NCBI GenBank assembly: GCA_910579505.1
Contig: CAJTTZ010000002.1
Coordinates: 372,001-436,000, forward strand
Source of the DNA: an uncultured Lachnospiraceae bacterium
GTDB lineage: Bacteria; Bacillota; Clostridia; Lachnospirales; Lachnospiraceae
Direction of reading: 5' to 3'
DNA length: 64,000 nucleotides
Shown here: one piece after another, positions 9,640 to 18,723 of the stretch
How positions within the stretch are numbered: position 1 is the stretch's first letter
Layout: each line of letters starts with the position of its first letter
The notes under the pieces: generated by a model
What the model was told of the DNA's origin: nothing
What the model saw: only the letters and a program-made list of their open reading frames with translations
The model's database searches: none
Made by a program: the position numbers and the translations under genes

Positions 9640-9654
9640 AGAAGTTCTTCTCAC
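9640..9654 (-). repeat. 15-base repeat GTGAGAAGAACTTCT, copy 1
   Basis: Located 5 bases after the stop of the GT4 gene at 9660 and overlapping the leader of the next GT4 gene. The core AGAAG-AA-CTTCT is a near-palindrome. The same 15 bases occur at 20769-20783 and 58924-58938, always on the minus strand at the 3' end of a gene. Confidence 0.7.
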
Positions 9655-9659
9655 GCTTG

Positions 9660-10775
9660 TTAAACCGACCATTCCCTGATCTTGCGGATATATGTCTCCT
9701 TGGAAAAGACGCCTGCGCGCTCCACCGACAGCCTGCTGTAACGCGCCAGTTCTTCCTCGTTTTGCAAAAGCGCAGCCACCCGCTTTGCCGTATTTTTCTC
9801 CTCCTCGTCTATATGGGAGGCGTCCATATCAGGCTCCTTTGCCATGTTCGGCACCAAAATGCCATATTTTCCGTCAAAAATCTCCGCGGGGCCCGTCATG
9901 CAGTCCGTCGCCACAGCCGGAAGCCCCATTGCCATCGCCTCCACAAGCGCGTTGGGAAAGCCCTCCCAATAGGAAGTCAGCAGATAGAGCGTCCCTTTTT
10001 TCAAATACGGATACGGGTTTTTCTGAAGCCCGGCAAAACACACGGCATCCGCAATGCCCAGGTCTGCCGCAAGTTTTCGGTACTCCGTAAATTCCCCTTT
10101 GCCAATGATGAGAAGCTTTGTATCCGGCAGCTCCTTGTGCACCAGCGAAAAAATCTTCAGCAGATGCCAGAAACCCTTGACCACATCTTCCCGCCCCATC
10201 GAGACGATGATCCGGCCGTCCTGCCAGGGAAGGCGGGCTTCCTCTTCCTCGGCCCGCGCCTTTATCTGCGGAATGTCAAAAAAACCGGTCAGGGTAACTG
10301 CACAGTTACAGGCATATTTTTTCTCAATCATACCCCGAAGCGTCTCCGAGCAGCACAGAAGCCTGTCGGCCCTCTTACAGAAAAGTCCCAGCCAGGAGCT
10401 GTCCATATCCATATAGCTCATCACGCCGAGCCAGCATTTCGCGCCTCTTTTTGAAAAGAGTCGTCCCGCAAAAATATTGGCGAGATTCGCCGTGGGTCCA
10501 AAGCTGTAAGCTATGTCAATCTGTTCCCTTTTTTTTAACTTTTTAAGCCTGTGTCCCCGCCGCAAAACATTGATCACCTTGGCAAGTTTCCCCGGGCGGC
10601 TCGGCAGGCCAAGATCTGCAACGGGAACATCCTCCACATCAAAATCAATGTTTCTGGAATCAAAAATGGCAATCTGCACATCAAAGTACGGTTTTAATAC
10701 AACGGCCGTCGCCGCACAGACTTTTTCCGCCCCGCCTTGATGAAGAGATGGCACGATTAATAACATTTTTTTCAT
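9660..10775 (-). CDS. Glycosyltransferase family 4
   Basis: 371 residues. Starts with LIVPSLHQGGAEKV and ends with TSYWEGFPNALVEAMAMGLPAVATDCMTGPAEI, the E-x7-E region of GT4 enzymes. The ATG overlaps the stop of the upstream GT4 gene by 4 bases (ATGA), which implies translational coupling. Its central segment keeps the GREDVVKGF pattern for the nucleotide-sugar diphosphate. It is one of three consecutive GT4 genes and probably adds one residue of the repeat unit. Sugar specificity cannot be inferred. Confidence 0.92.
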   Translation of the reverse strand: MKKMLLIVPSLHQGGAEKVCAATAVVLKPYFDVQIAIFDSRNIDFDVEDVPVADLGLPSRPGKLAKVINVLRRGHRLKKLKKREQIDIAYSFGPTANLANIFAGRLFSKRGAKCWLGVMSYMDMDSSWLGLFCKRADRLLCCSETLRGMIEKKYACNCAVTLTGFFDIPQIKARAEEEEARLPWQDGRIIVSMGREDVVKGFWHLLKIFSLVHKELPDTKLLIIGKGEFTEYRKLAADLGIADAVCFAGLQKNPYPYLKKGTLYLLTSYWEGFPNALVEAMAMGLPAVATDCMTGPAEIFDGKYGILVPNMAKEPDMDASHIDEEEKNTAKRVAALLQNEEELARYSRLSVERAGVFSKETYIRKIREWSV

Positions 10776-11902
10776 ATCCGCGAACTGTCTCCTGTCAGAT
10801 AAAACTGTCTATACCCCTGCGCCTGTGCCCGCACATCGAATCCTGCCCTGCGCAGCTCCTGCGCCGTATCCCGCCTAGTATAATCCGCCTGCTTTAAAAT
10901 TTCCTCCGCCCAGCGCACGGGAGGTTCCCCTATACTCAGGTAAGTAACCAGATCCGTGGCCTTTGCCTCTCTCGTGACTGTATCCGACACAAAGCAGCGA
11001 AGGCCCGCCGCCTGCGCCTCCACCAGCACGCCCGGAAGCCCCTCAAAAAAGGATGGCAGAAGGAATAAATCCATTGCCTGATAAAAGCGCTCCGCGTCTT
11101 TTCGGTTTCCCAGAAACTGTACCTTGTCCGCTATGCCGAGCCGCCTGCATTTTTCTTCCATCGCAGGTCTGTCCTCCCCCTCTCCCAGAAGGAGAAGACG
11201 GGCGTCCGGCTGTTTTTTACATACCGCCGCAAAAACCTCCAGCAGATACGGGTGATTTTTCTGGTATTGAAAACGCCCTACGTGCCCAAGCACCAGTTCC
11301 GTGTCAATCCCAAGCTGCGCCCGCACCTGTCTGCGCACTTTTTCATTATAGGTAAATCTGCCCACATCAATGGCATTGTAAATGACTTTGACCTGCCCGG
11401 CCTTCATTGCCGCTTCGCCAAACACATCCTGCCCCGCAAGAGCCGAACAGGCAAAACAATGATCCGCCTTCTTCGCAAGCCCCCGCCTGAAAAACCGGGT
11501 CGCAAGCCCTTTTAATCCCTTCACCACACCAGCGTTCCTGGCATGGGCGGCTACGACGGGTACCCCCGCCTTCTTTGCGATGGGCAGATAGATCCCCGCG
11601 GTACTGGTCATATGCCCCTGCACCACCCGGAACTCCCTGTGCGCCGCAAAAAATGCCCTGACCGCCTTTTTGTAAGCAAAATAATTATATACCCTAAATT
11701 TGGGGAGCACATAAATATGCCCGCCCAAATTCCGTATCTCTTCGTCGTAAAACTCTGGTTTCCGAGCAGCCGATGCATGTACCAGAAAGTCAAACTGAAT
11801 CTCCTCCCTGTCCATCTGTCTGTACAGGTCCATAATGCGGCTTTCCGCACCGCCAAGTCCCACGCCGCCAAGCACATGCAGCACATGTATCGGTTTCGTC
11901 AT
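10772..11902 (-). CDS. Glycosyltransferase family 4 (EpsF-like)
   Basis: 376 residues. The N-terminus HVLGGVGLGGAESRIMDLYR resembles EpsF-type GT4 proteins. The C-terminal part has GHVGRFQYQKNHPYLLEVF and LLPSFFEGLPGVLVEAQAAGL for the donor site. It overlaps the upstream formyltransferase stop by 4 bases (ATGA) and the downstream GT4 start likewise, so these three genes are translationally coupled. Role: cytoplasmic addition of one sugar to the growing lipid-linked chain. Confidence 0.92.
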   Translation of the reverse strand: MTKPIHVLHVLGGVGLGGAESRIMDLYRQMDREEIQFDFLVHASAARKPEFYDEEIRNLGGHIYVLPKFRVYNYFAYKKAVRAFFAAHREFRVVQGHMTSTAGIYLPIAKKAGVPVVAAHARNAGVVKGLKGLATRFFRRGLAKKADHCFACSALAGQDVFGEAAMKAGQVKVIYNAIDVGRFTYNEKVRRQVRAQLGIDTELVLGHVGRFQYQKNHPYLLEVFAAVCKKQPDARLLLLGEGEDRPAMEEKCRRLGIADKVQFLGNRKDAERFYQAMDLFLLPSFFEGLPGVLVEAQAAGLRCFVSDTVTREAKATDLVTYLSIGEPPVRWAEEILKQADYTRRDTAQELRRAGFDVRAQAQGYRQFYLTGDSSRI

Positions 11903-12819
11903 AACAGTATGTCCCCCGCTTCCAGCGTCAGGCTGCTCTCATAGCGGTCGATTAAAAGCGATCCGTCCACCGTGCGCACCACAGGCTTTCCGTCAAACAC
12001 ATCAATCACCTCGCCCGGCGCATAAGCGGAAAAATCAATCATTTCATCAAAGGGATGCGCCTCCCAGACACGCACCTCCTGATCTTTGCAGTAAGCAAAT
12101 GCCCCCGGGAAGGGCGCCGCCACGCCGCGGACCAGATTGTAAATGTCACGCGTTCTACTATGGAAGTCAATCTTCCCGTCAGCCGCCGTCCGTTTCTCAT
12201 ACCAGGAATCAAAGTCCTTGGAATCCCTGCGGATCTCAATGTGCCCGCTCTCATACGCCACAAGCAGCTTGCGGATCAGACGTTTGGAGCAAATCATATT
12301 CTTGTACTGTGCCGTACGGATATCGTCGTGGGGCGTGATGGAAAACATCTCCGTGGCAAACACATTGGGACTGTCCGCCTTCTCGTCATAGCGGAACAGA
12401 TTCAAATTGAAACGGGTATCCCCCAGAATCACGGACCAGTTTAAAGGCGAGCGCCCCCTGCCAAACGGCAGATAGCCGCTGTTGCCGTGGAATCCGTAGA
12501 TACCATGCTTAAAGCAGTCCAGAACGGACTTTGGAATGAGTCTCTGCCAGCCCATGGAAATACCGATATCAAACTCGTTCTTCCGCATAAACTCCTGCGT
12601 CTTTTCGTCTGTCAGGAAATAGCTGTCCGCCTCATGCACGGGAATACCGTATTTTTCCGTCAGTACAGACAGGCCCTTATACCCCGAAACCTGATTTTTT
12701 TTCGTCACTTCCGGGCTGATCGTGATGACCAGATCCACGGGACAGATTTCTTTCTGAATAAAATTAACAATATTTTCCGAGGTGTCTTTCACCCCGAACA
12801 CAACTACTCTGTAGCGCAT
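11899..12819 (-). CDS. Formyltransferase family protein, putative sugar N-formyltransferase
   Basis: 306 residues. The N-terminal formyltransferase domain has FHGNSGYLPFGRGRSPLNW, with the His and Pro/Gly pattern of the catalytic loop, and an Asp-rich segment after it. The C-terminal domain (about 215-306) resembles the Fmt C-terminal beta-barrel (RGVAAPFPGAFAY). It differs strongly from the formyltransferase at 3132-3989. Between a GT10 gene and GT4 genes, the likely substrate is a nucleotide-linked 4-amino-4,6-dideoxyhexose, but this is inference. GGGGGAG precedes the ATG. An imperfect 25-base palindrome lies upstream. Confidence 0.8.
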   Translation of the reverse strand: MRYRVVVFGVKDTSENIVNFIQKEICPVDLVITISPEVTKKNQVSGYKGLSVLTEKYGIPVHEADSYFLTDEKTQEFMRKNEFDIGISMGWQRLIPKSVLDCFKHGIYGFHGNSGYLPFGRGRSPLNWSVILGDTRFNLNLFRYDEKADSPNVFATEMFSITPHDDIRTAQYKNMICSKRLIRKLLVAYESGHIEIRRDSKDFDSWYEKRTAADGKIDFHSRTRDIYNLVRGVAAPFPGAFAYCKDQEVRVWEAHPFDEMIDFSAYAPGEVIDVFDGKPVVRTVDGSLLIDRYESSLTLEAGDILL

Positions 12820-12830
12820 ATTTCTCCCCC

Positions 12831-12855
12831 GTAACTATTCATTGTGAACAGTTAC
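12831..12855. repeat. Imperfect 11-bp inverted repeat between coupled genes
   Basis: GTAACTATTCA and TGAACAGTTAC pair over 11 positions around a TTG loop, with one mismatch that becomes a G-U pair in minus-strand RNA. It sits in the 51-base gap between the GT10 and formyltransferase genes, next to the formyltransferase ribosome binding site. It has no U-tract, so it is not a terminator; it may affect mRNA stability or translation. Confidence 0.5.
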
Positions 12856-12870
12856 TTTCCCTCCTTACTA

Positions 12871-13794
12871 CTACTTTTTCATCAGATAGTGCTCATACAG
12901 ATAATCCTGCATATTCACATACTCCCGTGCCTTCTCATAATTGCGCAGCACTGCCGGCAGTCTGGACTCATAATTCTCTTTTGTACACTCCCTGATTTTA
13001 TTCTTTACCTCATCTAAATCCGGTTTTTCCAGTAAAATCATGCCGTCGGCATCAAAAAAATCCGAAATTTTACGTGCACCCAGGTACACCGGTATGGTCT
13101 GTGCCGCAAAACAGCTCGTGAGACGCTCAGAAAAATAGTAATCCGAAATGTCGTTCTCGATGATTAGCGAAAACCGATACCTGTCAAGGGTTTCATCTAC
13201 ATCTTTTACATACTCGCCGCCATCAAATCTGCCATAGGTATCGGCAAGCTTCTCCCTTTTACACATTCTGGCGAGTTCAAGCCGAAAGCGGTGCAGGTCG
13301 CAAATAATTTTATCAGAGGACAAAATGGATAAATCCCTGTCCTTTTTCTGATGCGCCTCCTCCTTCATCTCTCTATTCCATATACCCGCCGCAACCGGAT
13401 AAAACCTTGCGTTCTCAATTTCATTTAAAACCTTCTCGTCATAAGTAAAAATATACCGAAACTCCTTCTCAAGCCCCTTGTGCCTGCGAAACACCTCGTA
13501 ATCCTGCGGCACAATCGCTCTCGACTCCGTCAGCATTCCATACTTGGTCTGCGGATTCCCCAGCGTTCTCGTCAGGGATTCCGGACCGTAAAAATGTGTG
13601 TCAAGCCCATAGTTGTAGCGATCCCAGAAAAAATATTTCCCTTCCTTGCCAAAGGGCGCATGCTGGGAATGCCTGTTTTTGATAAAGTAGGTCTCAAGCA
13701 GACGGCCTTCCTCGTTATAAATCCTGGGCATCGTACCGTCGATTTTATATTCCTTCGCTATCTGCATACGATAGCCGGCAAGTCTAAATTCCAT
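12871..13794 (-). CDS. GT10 (alpha-1,3-fucosyltransferase-like) glycosyltransferase
   Basis: 307 residues. The diagnostic GT10 region is YRFSLIIENDISDYYFSERL followed by AAQTIPVYLGARKISDFFD, equivalent to the ENS...Y.TEK..A...G.VPVY.GA motif of bacterial fucosyltransferases. The N-terminal half holds ESRAIVPQDYEVF, also typical. Bacterial members use GDP-fucose or related GDP-sugars. No GDP-fucose synthesis gene is in the window, so the donor must come from elsewhere or be a different sugar. It precedes the formyltransferase gene. Confidence 0.85.
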   Translation of the reverse strand: MEFRLAGYRMQIAKEYKIDGTMPRIYNEEGRLLETYFIKNRHSQHAPFGKEGKYFFWDRYNYGLDTHFYGPESLTRTLGNPQTKYGMLTESRAIVPQDYEVFRRHKGLEKEFRYIFTYDEKVLNEIENARFYPVAAGIWNREMKEEAHQKKDRDLSILSSDKIICDLHRFRLELARMCKREKLADTYGRFDGGEYVKDVDETLDRYRFSLIIENDISDYYFSERLTSCFAAQTIPVYLGARKISDFFDADGMILLEKPDLDEVKNKIRECTKENYESRLPAVLRNYEKAREYVNMQDYLYEHYLMKK

Positions 13795-13839
13795 ACCTGT
13801 TCCCTATCCCGTTCCCACTGCGCAGACATGTGTCGGCAG

Positions 13840-14817
13840 CTACTTCAAGTACTCTTTATACCAGTCTATGGCAAGCATTATTCCCTTCTCAAAATCGTAG
13901 GAAGGATCATACCCCAAAAGCTTTCTCGCCTTACTGATGTCCGCGTTGGAATCCCGCACATCGCCCGCCCTCGGCGGACCAAAATCCGGCTCCACCTTCA
14001 CGCCAAGCGCCTGACAAAGCTGCTCATACATATCAATCAGATACAGCCGTCCGCCCGCACCGATGTTGAAAGCCTCCCCTGCGGCTTCGCTGCCCGCTTT
14101 ACAGGCGCGCAGATTTGCCTCGATCACGTTGTCGATATAAGTGAAATCCCGGGACTGCCTGCCGTCCCCGTTTATGGTGGGAGTTTCCCCGTGGAGCAGC
14201 TGTTTGATAAACTTCGGAATCACCGCCGCATACATACCGTCCGGGTCCTGCCTGCGCCCAAACACATTAAAATACCGCAGGCCGTATGTGTCAAGCCCAT
14301 ATAATTCCTTATAGAGCCGTCCGTACTCCTCGTTCGTCCTCTTTGTCAGCGCATACGGGGAAATCACTTTCCCCTCCTGCCCTTCTATCTTGGGAAGCTC
14401 CGTAGAATCTCCGTACACGGAAGAGCTGGACGCATAAACAAACTTTTTGACCCCACACTGCGTCGCTGCCTCCATCATATTTAAAGTGCCCCGGATATTA
14501 ATTTCTTCATAGAGAAGCGGCATCTCTATACTTCTGGGCACACTCCCCCATGCCGCCTGATTCAGCACATAGTCAGCGCCCATGCACGCCTGCTTACAAG
14601 TTTCGAGATCCCGGATGTCTCCCTCTATAAAAGTAAACCCTTCCTTTCCCATAAAATGCTCAATATTTTCATACTTTCCCGTTGACAGATTGTCCAGGCA
14701 GCGCACCACGCAGCCCATGTCAAGCAAGGCCTCACAAAGGTTTGAACCGATAAAGCCCGCCCCGCCTGTCACAAGAAATACCGTTCCTTTTTCAAATGTG
14801 ATGTCCTGATAACTCAT
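13840..14817 (-). CDS. NAD-dependent UDP-hexosamine(uronate) 4-epimerase, TviC/WbpP-like
   Basis: 325 residues, extended SDR. TGGAGFIG (17-24) binds NAD, and SSS with YALTK (Tyr155, Lys159) forms the catalytic set. GRRQDPDGMYAAVIPKFI and RQSRDFTYIDNV are signatures of the WbpP/TviC group, which acts on N-acetylated UDP-sugars. The ATG at 14817 is chosen because GGAGGT is 9 nt upstream; a GTG at 14850 lacks a site. It overlaps the membrane-protein gene by 26 bases and lies two genes after the TviB-like dehydrogenase, so together they should yield UDP-GalNAcA or UDP-GlcNAcA. Confidence 0.9.
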   Translation of the reverse strand: MSYQDITFEKGTVFLVTGGAGFIGSNLCEALLDMGCVVRCLDNLSTGKYENIEHFMGKEGFTFIEGDIRDLETCKQACMGADYVLNQAAWGSVPRSIEMPLLYEEINIRGTLNMMEAATQCGVKKFVYASSSSVYGDSTELPKIEGQEGKVISPYALTKRTNEEYGRLYKELYGLDTYGLRYFNVFGRRQDPDGMYAAVIPKFIKQLLHGETPTINGDGRQSRDFTYIDNVIEANLRACKAGSEAAGEAFNIGAGGRLYLIDMYEQLCQALGVKVEPDFGPPRAGDVRDSNADISKARKLLGYDPSYDFEKGIMLAIDWYKEYLK

Positions 14818-16168
14818 TCTGCTTCGACCTCCATAATAGTTTGTTCTCACACACTTCCCTGATTACCAGATACAGCGCGATATAAAACAATGAAAACCCA
14901 TATATCATATAACGCGACAGACACATAATCGTGATCGACGTTGCGCACACATTCGCTGCAATGAACAGCAGCGCCGTCCCCATAACGACTGCCGCCCGGG
15001 CCTGTTTCTTTACAAGAATAAGCCAAAGCGCCAGCCCCGCCGCGAGCAGATACAGTAAAAGCGCGGCAAAATTGATCAATGGGTGCACCACCGCGATACT
15101 TCTGACAAAACCATTGCGGCACAAAAGAATATAATCGTACAGCCACTGTCCAAAACAGGCAGGCAGAAGTTTCTTTATCATCTTACCAGCCATCTCGTCG
15201 GACATACTGCTCTGCTCATAATAGTCTACCTCTCCCAGACCGAAATAATAGGCAGACAGCTCCGCCTCCAGAATCTGGAATTTCAGAATATCATGGTTTG
15301 CCTCCAGATATGCCGCCCGTTCGCCAAAGCTGTCCCCGGCGTACACATGATTCAACTTCCGCTCCATCGCCTTACTGTAAAAGCTGTCGAAAAAGGCCTG
15401 TTCCAGATCCCCCTCCTCAAAAACTTCCCGGTCCTCCTCATCACAGGCATACATCACATTGGTCAGCGTATTCACCTGCCCATACGTATTGCCCATAAAA
15501 TACCCGGTAACGCCGTAGTTATACACGTGTACCGTAAAATCCCGCAGGAGAAAGACAAGGGCCACCGCTGACACACATATAAACAGCGACCTGTACTTTT
15601 TATAAAATACCATACGAATCCCCAGAAGGAGCGCCCACAGCAAAATCGTAGTCATCATCTGCCCCCTGGTCATGGACAGAAGATAGGCAAAAAGGAGCGC
15701 AAGCACCGCATCCCGTACCTTCCCTTCAAAAAGCATCCGCAAAAGGAAATAAGCAAACAAGGTAAAAAGCGGAATGCACAGTCCCTCGCTCATTACCGAG
15801 TTTTCCAGAAAAATATGGAGCGCCGACACATACCGCGTAATCAGATGCGGCAAAAGCTGCAAGGCCACGACCAGCAGCTCCTCCCACAGCCGGAGTCCGA
15901 AACGCCTTGTCAGATACTCCGACAGCGCAGTAATTCCAACAGCCGTGAGTATTCCCTGCCCCGCCATCGCCGCGGTCAGATATCCCTCCCCGAGAACAGC
16001 CCGGAAGGCGGCAAGATAAAGGGGATAGAGCGGCTCCCTGTGAATATGCATCGTAATATATTGTTCGGAATCATTATAAACCCCGACTCCGCCGACTGCA
16101 AGCAGTCCCAGAAAAAAGGCGAGAAGCCCTGCGAGAAGACACAGAGCTCTCTTTTTGTCTCTATTCAA
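14792..16168 (-). CDS. Polytopic membrane protein, putative GT-C glycosyltransferase
   Basis: About 458 residues with some ten hydrophobic helices. The first extracytoplasmic loop is YNDSEQYITMHIHREPLYPLY, whose Asp/Glu and PLYPLY pattern recalls ArnT/PMT-type GT-C enzymes. No ATG is available near the start: TTG at 16168 has GGAG 9 nt upstream, and an alternative TTG at 16183 overlaps the dehydrogenase stop. It lies between the sugar dehydrogenase and epimerase genes. Function beyond the fold is not recognised. Confidence 0.75.
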   Translation of the reverse strand: MNRDKKRALCLLAGLLAFFLGLLAVGGVGVYNDSEQYITMHIHREPLYPLYLAAFRAVLGEGYLTAAMAGQGILTAVGITALSEYLTRRFGLRLWEELLVVALQLLPHLITRYVSALHIFLENSVMSEGLCIPLFTLFAYFLLRMLFEGKVRDAVLALLFAYLLSMTRGQMMTTILLWALLLGIRMVFYKKYRSLFICVSAVALVFLLRDFTVHVYNYGVTGYFMGNTYGQVNTLTNVMYACDEEDREVFEEGDLEQAFFDSFYSKAMERKLNHVYAGDSFGERAAYLEANHDILKFQILEAELSAYYFGLGEVDYYEQSSMSDEMAGKMIKKLLPACFGQWLYDYILLCRNGFVRSIAVVHPLINFAALLLYLLAAGLALWLILVKKQARAAVVMGTALLFIAANVCATSITIMCLSRYMIYGFSLFYIALYLVIREVCENKLLWRSKQNELSGHHI

Positions 16169-16170
16169 TC

Positions 16171-17487
16171 TTACAATCTCCAATACAGAAAATCCCCTGT
16201 CAGATATTCTTTATGGTTCAATATCCCTTTCAGGTCCATCAACACTTTTCTCTTGTGCGCCGGATGATAGAAAGAAGAAATCTTCTCCCTGTCAAGCTCC
16301 AGAAACTGCTCATGCGCCACAGCGATAATCAGTGCATCCACATCCTTGATGTCGTCCATGGTCTTAAACTCGATCCCGTAGAGATGCTTCGCCTCCCCCG
16401 CATCTGCCGCCGGGTCCACCACAATGGGCGCAATTCCATATTCACCCAGCTCTCTGTAGATGTCGATTACCTTCGTATTTCTCGTATCCGGGCAGTTCTC
16501 CTTGAAAGTAAATCCCAGGATCGCCACCTTCGCATGTTTCACGGGTATATTCGCTCGTATCAGGTCTTTTACAAGACTCTCCGCCACATATTTACCCATG
16601 TCGTCGTTGATCCGTCTGCCGGAAAGGATAATCTGTGAATGATAACCGAGCTGCTCCGCCTTATAGGTCAGGTAATAGGGGTCCACACCAATACAGTGGC
16701 CGCCTACCAGTCCCGGCATAAACGGCAGGAAATTCCACTTCGTCCCAGCCGCCTCCAGCACTGACTTCGTGTCAATTCCCATCTTGTGAAAGATGATGGA
16801 GAGCTCATTCATGAACGCTATATTGATATCTCTCTGGCTGTTCTCAATGACTTTGGCCGCCTCCGCCACTTTTATGGAGTCCGCGCGGTAAACGCCTGCC
16901 TCCACTACCAGCTCATAGACCTTAGCCACGACATCAAGGGTTTCCTCATCCATACCCGATACGATTTTCGTGATCGTCTCCAGCCTATGTACCTTATCGC
17001 CCGGATTGATCCGCTCGGGAGAGTACCCGATCTTGAAGTCCACGCCGCACTTTAAGCCGGACTCTTTCTCTAAAATAGGCACACATATATCTTCCGTCAC
17101 ACCCGGATACACCGTAGACTCAAACACCACCACAGAACCCTTCGCCAGGTTCTGTCCCAGAATGCGGCTCGCACCCTCCACAGGAGAGAGATCCGGCGTA
17201 TGATCGTCATTGACGGGCGTGGGCACCGCTACAATGTGGAACTTTGCCTCCTTAAGCTTTGCCGGGTCCGCTGTAAAGTCCACCTTCGTACTGCGGATCA
17301 CCTCGTCACCCACCTCATTTGTGGGATCGACGCCTTTTTTGTACAGTTCGATCTTCGCCTCATTTAAGTCAAAGCCCACTACCTGAATCTTCCTTGCAAA
17401 AGCAACCGCAATCGGCATGCCTACATAGCCAAGCCCTACAAGGGAGAGCTTTTCCTCACCGCTCACCAGCTTTTCATATAAATCCAT
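16171..17487 (-). CDS. UDP-N-acetylhexosamine 6-dehydrogenase (TviB/WbpO-like)
   Basis: 438 residues. The Rossmann motif is GLGYVG (18-23). The catalytic loop GLVGGHCIGVDPYYL contains Cys265, and TFKENCPDTRNTKV is typical of the TviB/WbpO/WbpA branch, which oxidises UDP-GalNAc or UDP-GlcNAc twice to the uronic acid. Length and motifs are normal. The pair with the TviC-like epimerase matches the Vi-antigen pathway in Salmonella. It supplies an acidic N-acetylhexosaminuronate for the polymer. Confidence 0.94.
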   Translation of the reverse strand: MDLYEKLVSGEEKLSLVGLGYVGMPIAVAFARKIQVVGFDLNEAKIELYKKGVDPTNEVGDEVIRSTKVDFTADPAKLKEAKFHIVAVPTPVNDDHTPDLSPVEGASRILGQNLAKGSVVVFESTVYPGVTEDICVPILEKESGLKCGVDFKIGYSPERINPGDKVHRLETITKIVSGMDEETLDVVAKVYELVVEAGVYRADSIKVAEAAKVIENSQRDINIAFMNELSIIFHKMGIDTKSVLEAAGTKWNFLPFMPGLVGGHCIGVDPYYLTYKAEQLGYHSQIILSGRRINDDMGKYVAESLVKDLIRANIPVKHAKVAILGFTFKENCPDTRNTKVIDIYRELGEYGIAPIVVDPAADAGEAKHLYGIEFKTMDDIKDVDALIIAVAHEQFLELDREKISSFYHPAHKRKVLMDLKGILNHKEYLTGDFLYWRL

Positions 17488-17575
17488 CTGTTGTCAATTC
17501 TCCTTCCCGTATGCCTCCATACTCTGTCTTCTCTATCTTTACTGCGCAGTCCCAGCGGCAAATACGCCGCAGCTT

Positions 17576-18664
17576 TCATCCTCGGTCCAGTATCCGCCCG
17601 ACCTCGTCCATATACGCCGCCGTCACCAGCCTGCGGTCAAATTCGCGTTCCATCTTTTCCCTGCCGCAGCGTCCCATTGCCGCCCGCTCCTTTCTGGAAA
17701 GGGAAAGGAATTTTTTCAGCGCGCCTATCAGCTCTTCCGGCTTGCCCGGCGTAAAACCAAAGCCCGTCACACCCTCCTCAAAAGCTTCCTTGCAGCCGCT
17801 GATATTCGAGGCTATCACCGGTCTGCCCGTGGCCGCGCCCTCAATCAGCGCATTGGACATCCCCTCGTGGAAAGAAGCCACCACAATGGCGTCAGCAGCC
17901 GCCAGATATTCATGTACCTGTGTTTGAAAACCGATCTGACGGATCACACCCTCCTTCTCCAGATCATCCAAAAGCTCCTGATAATCCTCGTCACAGTAAC
18001 CCATGATATCAAAAAATACCCGGTCGCTATGTAAGTGTTTCGCCGCCTCTATATACTCCAGGATGCCCCGCTCCTTCATCACCCGGCCGACAAAGAGAAA
18101 ATGCACTTCCTCCCTCTCGGGATACGGCTCAAAACGGTGTTTATTAAGGCTCACGCCGGAGCCCATTACCATCCGCGTCTTCTTTGCCGTGATACCCATG
18201 TCCCGAAAAATACCTCTGTTCTCCTCGTTCTGGAAAAACACACATGCCGCCCGTTTTAAACCGGCGCGGTACATCCCGACAATCAGCCTAAGAAGCAGTC
18301 CTGTCCTGTCAAACGCGCCGCCAAGCCCCGTGATCGTGGCTATATAGGGAATCTTTTTCATCCCCGCGGCAAATCCGCCGTAAATATTCGGTTTGATCGT
18401 GTAGGTCGCCACCAGGGAAGGCCTCAGATCTTTCATTATTTTACCGTAAGCGCGGTACAACTTCAAGTCCTCCAGCGGATTGATTCCCCTGCGGTTGATG
18501 GGCGTCCTGATTATATGGCATCCCATGTCTACAAGTTCCTTCTCTTTTACATCGTCCGGCATACTCACCCAGACCTCGTATTCCGCACAGAGCGCCTCCA
18601 CAAATTCTCCGCGGAAATCACACAAACCGCCGGAGGAATTAATCAAAATCAGAACTCTTTCCAT
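17576..18664 (-). CDS. Glycosyltransferase family 4 (PglA/EpsD-like)
   Basis: 362 residues. It starts at MERVLILINSSGGLCDFR with AGAGGG upstream; an earlier in-frame ATG at 18700 adds 12 residues with no homology-like content. The GT4 donor site is FVGRVMKERGILEYIEAA and ASFHEGMSNALIEGAATGRPVIAS. ITGLGGAF in the acceptor half is shared with PglA/CapM-type enzymes that add the second sugar to an undecaprenyl-PP-linked residue. Its place close behind the priming transferase supports an early step. Confidence 0.92.
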   Translation of the reverse strand: MERVLILINSSGGLCDFRGEFVEALCAEYEVWVSMPDDVKEKELVDMGCHIIRTPINRRGINPLEDLKLYRAYGKIMKDLRPSLVATYTIKPNIYGGFAAGMKKIPYIATITGLGGAFDRTGLLLRLIVGMYRAGLKRAACVFFQNEENRGIFRDMGITAKKTRMVMGSGVSLNKHRFEPYPEREEVHFLFVGRVMKERGILEYIEAAKHLHSDRVFFDIMGYCDEDYQELLDDLEKEGVIRQIGFQTQVHEYLAAADAIVVASFHEGMSNALIEGAATGRPVIASNISGCKEAFEEGVTGFGFTPGKPEELIGALKKFLSLSRKERAAMGRCGREKMEREFDRRLVTAAYMDEVGRILDRG

Positions 18665-18723
18665 AAATATCATCCCTCTTTGCCAAAAGCCCAGCCCCAA
18701 ATCCGCTTCGCAGCCGCCTAAAA

